Shown here piece after piece: positions 6,305 through 12,200 of a stretch of 14,953 nt of DNA. Position 1 is the stretch's first letter; every line of letters starts with the position of its first letter. The notes beneath the pieces are model-generated. The model was given only the letters and a program-made list of their open reading frames with translations. It had not been told where the DNA came from and searched no databases. This DNA is from WRAI01 sp031549605 (GTDB lineage Bacteria; Bacillota; Clostridia; Oscillospirales; UBA929). Position numbers and translations under genes: made by a program. The stretch spans positions 1-14,953 of the forward strand of contig JAVBPM010000078.1 in assembly GCA_031549605.1 (NCBI GenBank), written 5' to 3'.

Positions 6305-6343
6305 GCGCTGAGTACTATGATAGCAAAAAAGGAGATTGATTCC

Positions 6344-6694
6344 ATGTACGGTATCAATGCCGAAAACGGCCTCAAGATGTTGGGCGGAAATGCCGCCATT
6401 TACTGCAAAATGCTCGACAAATATGTTCAGGGCAACTACTTTGAGAAATTCATCACCGCGCTCAACGGCGGCGACATGGCGGAAACGGCGTCGGCCGCAC
6501 ACGCACTCAAAGGCGTCAGCGCCAACCTCAGCCTCGATGAGGTGTTTGAGCACATTCGTCCGCTGGAGCTGGCCGCCAAGGAAAACAACTTGTCAGCCAA
6601 TGATCCGCGCATTCCCGAGCTGACCGACATCTACAACAAAACGGTCGAATCCATCAAGCAGGCCATCGCCGACCCCAGCCTGCTCAAGCAGTAG
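6344..6694 (+). CDS. Stand-alone histidine phosphotransfer (HPt) protein
   Basis: A 116-residue helical protein with the HPt signature AHALKG, phospho-accepting His53 and the neighbouring Lys56/Gly57, followed by the conserved NLSLDEV helix. HPt proteins relay phosphate between receiver domains in multistep phosphorelays. The open frame extends upstream, but ATG at 6344 was chosen because AAGGAG lies 9 bases before it and the predicted transcript starts near 6311. It is divergent from the histidine kinase gene and shares a palindromic control region with it. It also resembles the C-terminal region of that kinase over 59 residues. The nearby kinase has no receiver domain, so the receiver that exchanges phosphate with His53 is either the REC-HD-GYP protein or one encoded elsewhere. 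A terminator follows. Confidence 0.92.
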   Translation: MYGINAENGLKMLGGNAAIYCKMLDKYVQGNYFEKFITALNGGDMAETASAAHALKGVSANLSLDEVFEHIRPLELAAKENNLSANDPRIPELTDIYNKTVESIKQAIADPSLLKQ

Positions 6695-6700
6695 TCACAC

Positions 6701-6731
6701 AAACGCCGTGTCTGAAAGGACACGGCGTTTT
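6701..6731. terminator. Bidirectional terminator after HPt and DHH genes
   Basis: AAACGCCGTGTC (6701-6712) pairs with GACACGGCGTTT (6719-6730), a perfect 12-bp stem followed by one more T on the plus strand, with TTTG on the minus. It lies between two convergent genes and probably serves both. Confidence 0.8.
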
Positions 6732-6742
6732 ACCGAATCGCC

Positions 6743-7654
6743 CTAGCCGTCGGCGTTAATCGCGGCAATCAGCTCGCCAACCACCCGATCGGCGTCGTCA
6801 TACGCCACCTGACAGGTGCCGACACGCGTATGACCGCCGCCGCCGTACTTGAGCAGCAGTGAGCCGACATTGGTGTTTGACGTGCGGTTGACAATGCTAT
6901 GGCCCACGGCAATCGGGCAGTTCAGCTTATCGCGCCCGTCGACAATCCAAAGCGAGATATTCTGCTTGAGATACAGACCGTAAATGGCAAAGCGGTTGCC
7001 GGTGTAAATAATCTCGACGCCGCGCAGGTCGGTGACAATGGCGTTGCCCCGAATCACGGTATGCTTGGCCACCATCTCGCGGAACAGCACATCCTGCTGC
7101 CAGTACAATGCCACGCGCTCCTGCACGTCGGGCATCAGCAGAATTTCGTCAATGCTCTTGGTGCGGCAGGCCTCCATTAATTGCAGCATCAATTCGTAGT
7201 TGCTGATGCGAAAGTTGCGAAACCGACCCAACCCCGTGCGCGGGTCCATGATAAAGCCGAGCAGCACCCAGCCCTCGGGATTGCGTATTTCTTCAGGGGT
7301 CAGATGCCCCGAGTCAACACGGTCGACGCCCTCGATCATCGCCTTCATGGTCGGAAAACGCTCGGCACCGCCGTAGTAGTCGTAGATAATGCGCGCGCAG
7401 CTGGGCGCGCGACGGCTCTCGCCCTCGACGGCCACAGCGCCGACACGCTCGCTTTCGCTGGTGTGGTGGTCAAACCATAGCTTGCAGCCGGGAATGTACG
7501 GAATGTTGGCCAGCACGTCGTTGTCATTGGCCTCAATCAAACCATCTTGGATGTCCTTTGGGTGAACGAACTTACAGTCATCGACCAGCCCAACCTCCTT
7601 GAGCAGCGCGCCACAGGCCAGCCCGTCAAAATCACTCCGTGTCAGCAGCCTCAT
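6743..7654 (-). CDS. DHH/DHHA1 family phosphoesterase
   Basis: A 303-residue DHH-superfamily phosphoesterase (exopolyphosphatase/nanoRNase type). Metal-binding motifs are visible: SDFDG with Asp8 and Asp10, DHH at 62-64 (FDHHTSE), a GVDRVDSGH segment in the middle, and the DHHA1 substrate motif GGGGHTRVGTC near 271-281. Family members cleave phosphodiester or phosphoanhydride bonds in polyphosphate, short oligoribonucleotides or cyclic dinucleotide products such as pGpG; which substrate applies cannot be told from sequence. Its position beside a predicted c-di-GMP phosphodiesterase makes a nucleotide substrate worth considering, but this is inference. The start is ATG at 7654, with GGAGG 7 bases upstream; the longer frame to 7684 begins upstream of the predicted transcription start (about 7678). 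It is divergent from ruvA. Confidence 0.88.
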   Translation of the reverse strand: MRLLTRSDFDGLACGALLKEVGLVDDCKFVHPKDIQDGLIEANDNDVLANIPYIPGCKLWFDHHTSESERVGAVAVEGESRRAPSCARIIYDYYGGAERFPTMKAMIEGVDRVDSGHLTPEEIRNPEGWVLLGFIMDPRTGLGRFRNFRISNYELMLQLMEACRTKSIDEILLMPDVQERVALYWQQDVLFREMVAKHTVIRGNAIVTDLRGVEIIYTGNRFAIYGLYLKQNISLWIVDGRDKLNCPIAVGHSIVNRTSNTNVGSLLLKYGGGGHTRVGTCQVAYDDADRVVGELIAAINADG

Positions 7655-7674
7655 ACCCAGCCCTCCCATTGCAT

Positions 7675-7702
7675 TTGTACACATAGTATACTCGCAAATA
7701 CT
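7675..7702 (+). promoter_or_regulatory. Possible weak ruvA promoter overlapping the DHH promoter
   Basis: TTGTAC (7675-7680), 16 bases, then AATACT (7697-7702), giving a start near 7709 and a 22-base leader. Match quality is low. If real, it overlaps the divergent DHH promoter, so the two would compete for polymerase. Confidence 0.3.
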
Positions 7703-7713
7703 CCGTTTGACAA
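7685..7713 (-). promoter_or_regulatory. Promoter of the DHH phosphoesterase gene
   Basis: On the minus strand TTGTCA (7708-7713), 17 bases, then TATACT (7685-7690), near-consensus. The -10 lies in the self-complementary octamer AGTATACT (7685-7692). The predicted start near 7678 supports the ATG at 7654. Confidence 0.83.
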
Positions 7714-7730
7714 GATTGGAGCTGTTTTTT

Positions 7731-8330
7731 ATGTATTATTATCTCAAGGGCACCGTCGCTCAGTGCGAGGCCGATTTAGCCGTCATTGACTGCCACGGCG
7801 TCGGCTACGCCTGCCACACAACACTGACCACGCTCGGCCAGCTGTCGCTTGGCCCACAGGCCAAGCTGTACACCCACCAGCACCGCAAGGAGGACCGGAT
7901 GGACCACTACGGCTTCTATACGCCCGAAGAAAAGGCCTGCTTTTTGCAGCTCATCGCCATCTCGGGTGTCGGGCCGCGCTCGGCGCTCAGCATCCTGTCG
8001 GTCACCACGCCCGACAAACTGGCGCTGGCCATCATGGCAGGTGACGCCAAGGTACTGACCCAGGCCGCGGGCGTTGGCACCAAGCTGGCGCAGCGCATCA
8101 TACTCGAACTCAAAGACAAGGTCGCCAAGCAGCAGCTGGCCGGTGCGCCGGTATCAGGCAGCCTGCCCATCGGCACCAATGTCACCGGCCTAAACCACCT
8201 GCGCGACGCCCAAACAGCGCTAATGGTGCTCGGCTACAGCGCCAGCGAGGCGCTGCAGGCGGTCAACGGCCTAAACCCCGAGGACCCGGTCGAGTCGCTC
8301 ATCAGCCAAGCGCTGAGCCGCTTGAGTTAA
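7731..8330 (+). CDS. ruvA: Holliday junction branch migration protein RuvA
   Basis: A 199-residue RuvA of standard length. It binds four-way DNA junctions as a tetramer and loads the RuvB helicase for branch migration in recombinational repair. Visible: the N-terminal OB fold beginning YYYLKGTVA and running to about 63, with VIDCHGVGY; two helix-hairpin-helix motifs, ISGVGPRSAL (77-86) and AGVGTKLAQRI (113-123); a flexible linker (about 135-152); and domain III (about 155-199, ALMVLGYSASEAL), which contacts RuvB. The longer frame was rejected. ATG at 7731 has GGAG 9 bases upstream and gives the usual family N-terminus. It is followed at once by a terminator, so ruvB is not in the same transcript, and ruvC is not upstream. 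RuvA is commonly encoded with ruvB, so this solitary placement is unusual. Confidence 0.96.
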   Translation: MYYYLKGTVAQCEADLAVIDCHGVGYACHTTLTTLGQLSLGPQAKLYTHQHRKEDRMDHYGFYTPEEKACFLQLIAISGVGPRSALSILSVTTPDKLALAIMAGDAKVLTQAAGVGTKLAQRIILELKDKVAKQQLAGAPVSGSLPIGTNVTGLNHLRDAQTALMVLGYSASEALQAVNGLNPEDPVESLISQALSRLS

Positions 8331-8341
8331 GCTGTAAAGTT

Positions 8342-8373
8342 AAAGCACCTGTCAATCATGACAGGTGCTTTTT
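8342..8373 (+). terminator. Intrinsic terminator after ruvA
   Basis: AAAGCACCTGTCA (8342-8354) and TGACAGGTGCTTT (8359-8371) form a perfect 13-bp stem around ATCA and end in five T residues (8369-8373). It may also act weakly on the convergent minus-strand gene ending at 8385. Confidence 0.9.
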
Positions 8374-8384
8374 GCATTGACTAC

Positions 8385-9125
8385 CTACATGGGCAAGTAC
8401 GAGAGCAAAAACCCGCCCAGCACAAGGCTGGCGGCGTTGGCCGTCAGCGCATAACACACCGCGCGCACCTTCCCAAACTCTTTCAGCGTCTCGGCAAAGG
8501 CAATCGCCTCGGCAATAAAAATTAGTATCTCACCAAAGATGAGCGCCAGCATCCAGTAGCCGATAAAATTCGGCCCGATAAACACCGCGTTCAGCAGCCC
8601 CTGCGTAATCAAATTGACGACCAAAAACGCAAGCCAGCTGGCCTTGCGCCGATAGCCAAAGAGCAGGAACACAAGACCCTCAAGCAGCAGCGTCAGCACC
8701 ACACGCATGGCCACAAGCAGCACAGAGCGCCATATCGACTGGCCAAACACAATGTGCCGGCTGTCCAGGTCCAGCGTCAGATACCAATTGTAGCTATCCA
8801 CCACACCGCTGGGCAGTGGGCAATCGAAGTTGTACTCGCTCGACCGCACGATCAGCACCGCACCCTCAAAGGACGGTTCACGCTCTATCTGACTTTGAAA
8901 AAGCCGGTAGTAGCCCTCCCATGCCAGGCGTTCAAACTCCAACTCGAGGACCTTGCGTTCATTGCCACTGAACAGTTGAATTGACATCGTCAGGTCATCG
9001 GGCGGACTGGAAACAATCACCGTTAAGCACGGCGGTTCGGCCGTATTGGCCGATGCCGGCAATACAGGCATAGCGATAAAGATCAGCACCAGCAGCACCA
9101 GCGCCACCAAATAGTTTCGCTTCAC
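8385..9125 (-). CDS. Unrecognised exported protein with four C-terminal membrane segments
   Basis: A 246-residue protein that I cannot assign to a family with confidence. It has a typical signal peptide (basic KR, hydrophobic core, predicted cut after Ala26 in PASA). An extracytoplasmic domain of about 105 residues follows, with two cysteines (33 and 102) that could form a disulfide. Four hydrophobic segments lie at about 135-157, 163-184, 187-209 and 220-243. Acidic residues (Glu149, Glu199, Glu206) sit inside membrane segments, unusual enough to suggest a transport or sensing role, but no function is claimed. The start used is GTG at 9125, giving Met-Lys-Arg before the hydrophobic core; an alternative GTG at 9140 adds five residues (MGGGC) that fit a signal peptide less well. 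The G-rich stretch ahead (GGGGGG) could serve as a ribosome site. It has its own promoter and convergent neighbours. Confidence 0.8.
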   Translation of the reverse strand: MKRNYLVALVLLVLIFIAMPVLPASANTAEPPCLTVIVSSPPDDLTMSIQLFSGNERKVLELEFERLAWEGYYRLFQSQIEREPSFEGAVLIVRSSEYNFDCPLPSGVVDSYNWYLTLDLDSRHIVFGQSIWRSVLLVAMRVVLTLLLEGLVFLLFGYRRKASWLAFLVVNLITQGLLNAVFIGPNFIGYWMLALIFGEILIFIAEAIAFAETLKEFGKVRAVCYALTANAASLVLGGFLLSYLPM

Positions 9126-9157
9126 ACAACCGCCCCCCACTACAACTCGCTAGCTGG

Positions 9158-9186
9158 AGTTTACAGTAATCTGCCGCACATTGCAA
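9158..9186 (-). promoter_or_regulatory. Promoter of the unknown membrane protein gene
   Basis: On the minus strand TTGCAA (9181-9186), 17 bases, then TAAACT (9158-9163). The -10 overlaps a TTTACAGTAA palindrome (9160-9169) like the one in the kinase/HPt control region. The predicted start is near 9151. Confidence 0.62.
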
Positions 9187-9206
9187 GCCCGACCCCCCGC
9201 ACACCA

Positions 9207-9236
9207 AAACGGACGACCCTTTCGGGTCGTCCGTTT
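9207..9236 (-). terminator. Intrinsic terminator after the S-layer protease gene
   Basis: AAACGGACGACCC (9207-9219) pairs with GGGTCGTCCGTTT (9224-9236) in a perfect 13-bp stem around a 4-base loop. On the minus strand it ends in four T residues, 12 bases beyond the stop of the protease gene. Confidence 0.83.
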
Positions 9237-9247
9237 GCTATGCTTGC

Positions 9248-12200
9248 CTAGTAAACCATCTGCGCCAACAGCAATAGCACCTTGGTCGCTTCGCTGCGTA
9301 GCGCATTGCCCTTGGGACTGAATTTCCCGCTCGCGCCGCGCATAATCTGAGCGTCGTACATCACGACAACGGCGTCGCGATAGGCAGCACCAATGCTGCC
9401 GGCGTCGCTGTACACCTTCGACAGCACCACGCCGCTGGCCGTGACTGGGATGTTATTTCGTTTCAGCACCGCGGCGGCGATAACGGCCATTTCCTCACGC
9501 GTAATTCTTTGGTTGGGATAGAACTTGCCGCCGCCAAACGCGGCGAGCAATCCGGCCGCCTTAGCGCTCTGAATGCACCTGGTGTACCACATACCGCTGG
9601 CCACGTCATCATAGGCCTTGGCCGACGACGACGGCAGCTTGAGCGCATTGTAAATCATCTGCACGTACTCGGCGCGCGTCAGCGTGTTGTTGGGCCTGAA
9701 CAGATAGTTGCCTACACCGTTGACAATGCCGCGCGAAGCCGCCTGCTGAACGTACGGATAGAACCAGGCCGGCTTAGGCACATCAGTGAAGAAAATCGCG
9801 TTGTTGGCAATCACCAGCGAGGCCGGTTGGCGCAGCGTTACAGTCACGGTCTTGGTCTTGGCGTCATACTTGCTGTTGGTGACCTTGACAAAGTTGCTTC
9901 CCTGATCCAGCATATAGACGACAATGGCGTTGACATCCTCGCCTGCAGCCGGTGTGTAGGGCATGGAAACGGTAATCGCGCCGTTGTTCAGATTGGTAAT
10001 CGCCGTATTGTCCGACTTGATGCTGACATCAAAGACCTTGCTGCCATTGACCGACTCCAGCAAATACTTGGTTTTGCTGTCCAGCGGACGGCTGATAGCC
10101 GAAACAGTGACATTGCCGGTGGCCTTGGCGTTGACCGCCGCCACGGCGGTGGCGTCCAGACTCACCTTGAGCGCGCCGGTGCCGACGGCCAGCTTGGCCG
10201 CGCCACTGTTCTTAAGCGTACCGATTGCGGTTTTTTCAATCTCGACGGTGCCACCCGTTGCGTTAAACGGAATGCTCACCGTTGTCGGCTTGTTGCCGCT
10301 GCCCTTGGGCGCGGCGGCTATAGCCGTGTTCATCTGCGTGTTGGTGACGATTTCAACAACCGGTGCGGCCGAGACGACAACCTGACAAATCGCCGCTTTA
10401 CCGCCCACGTTGGTCGTCGCCGTAACCAGCGCCGCGCCCGCCGCCTTGGCGGTTACAACGCCGTCGGTCACGGTCGCAACCGACGCGTTGCTGGTCGTCC
10501 ATGTCACCGTTTTGTTCTCGGTGATAGCTGGCAGCACCGTGGTTGTCAGTGTCGCTTTCTCGCCCACCGTCAGCACGGCCATGTTCTGATTCAGCGCCAC
10601 CGAGGACGGCGGCGGATTGCTGACCGTCACGGTACTGGTGCCGAAAATAGCCGCGTTACCGGCGCTCTTGCAGGTAATGACCGCCGTTCCCTTGGACTTG
10701 GCTGTCACCTTGCCGGCTGCATCAACGGTCGCCACCGCCGTGTTGTTCGAGCTCCAAACAACGTCCTTGTCGATCGCTTTCACCGGCGTAAAAACAGGTG
10801 TCAGCGTTTCACTTGCTCCCACCACAAGCGCCAGTAGCGGCTTGTCTATCGCAATGCCGGTAAGCGTCTCGGCCGCTTCTGTCAAGGTGACATCGGGCAG
10901 CACAATGGTCTGTTCATGCGTGTGGGTATAGGGCACCGTAACGGTGTGATAGCCGGGCGCCGAAATCTCAACCCGACCCGCGCCGACAGGCGGCGCAGCC
11001 GAGAAGAAGCCGCCGCCCTCCATCGGGTCGGTCGTATCGGTCAGCAAGTTGTTTGCACTGTCGTACCACTTACAGGTGACCTCGGCGGACGGCCCGTCGA
11101 GCCAGGCGTTGACACAGGCCAGCTTCTTGCTCTTGGTAAAGTGGACGGTATACACCGGCGTTTGGTTAACCCCGGCATACATATTGCTCGAATAATTGCC
11201 CGACGACGTAGGCACGGGGATATAATAGTACTGGTTGGTAAAACGGCTGGCGGCGTAGGTGTTCAGCGTGACGAAATAATTGCTGAACTCCGCCTTGGAC
11301 GTATCAATCGGCGCCCAGAAAAAGCCGCTCTCGTAGTCGTCTTCGTCAGGCGTGATATAACTGCGCAGTGACAGGAACAGCGCATGGTTCTGGGCAAACG
11401 GCGTTTTGCCATACACGCAGTCATATGTCTGCCCCATGTCGGCCAAATCCTTGGACAGCTGATGCCACATTGTGCCTTCCAAACGGTACAGCTTCTGGCT
11501 CTCATCAAAGAGAACCGTGCCGTTGTTCACAATGCGCGGGTCGTCAAACGTGAGCGTGGGCAAGCTGTCGTCGACAGCGACGTGCATCAACTCGTGCTCA
11601 AAGGCGCGGTCGCTTTCCGCCGTCAGCAGCAGCTTAGCGCCGTAGATGCCGACGTCGAGTGTCCGCTTCGTGCCGCCATCGAGTATATTCAGCTCATTGT
11701 CGCACGGCACATACTCCAAAAACATCGCATCATCAAAGAAGGTAAACCCGATTTCCGGATAGCCAATCTTGGACTCGAAATGAGCGGCAAAATCAGCCTC
11801 GTCATACGAGCTGGCAATGCCGAAAATGTCCCCCGTCTCAATGTCATACAGCGCCATGGTCATGGTTTTAATCCCATAGGTGTACTCCAAGAAGAGGTCG
11901 CTCATGTCGGTCGAGCGGGTAAAGGACATAAAGCGTCCACCTTTGTTGTCAGTCGTTTCCGCCAGCGGCAGCGGGCTGAGAATGGGGCGCGTCGGATAGG
12001 AGTAAATCACGCGCGCCTCAGTGCTGAACACAAACCCGGCAAAAGGCATGCGGATGGTGTCGGTCGCATCGGCGGCATTGGTCATCACTAGCATGCCTTC
12101 AAAAATCTTGCCATAGGCGGCTTTGGGATACCGCATCTTGGCAGTAAAGCTCGCCGTGGCACCGGCCGGCACGGTCACGGAGGTTTGCGTGCCATCGCCG

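Noticed and set aside
9509..10837. A 442-codon plus-strand open frame opposite the S-layer protease
   Set aside because: It lies wholly inside the well-supported protease gene on the other strand, is rich in Arg, His and Gly as expected of a GC-driven antisense frame, and has no recognisable domain.
10370..10870. Tandem DNA repeat in the protease gene
   Set aside because: The two Big2 domains are similar at protein level, but the DNA copies have diverged and do not form a nucleotide repeat.
11384..12091. A 235-codon plus-strand open frame opposite the protease
   Set aside because: Antisense shadow of the protease, with no ribosome site or family resemblance recognised.
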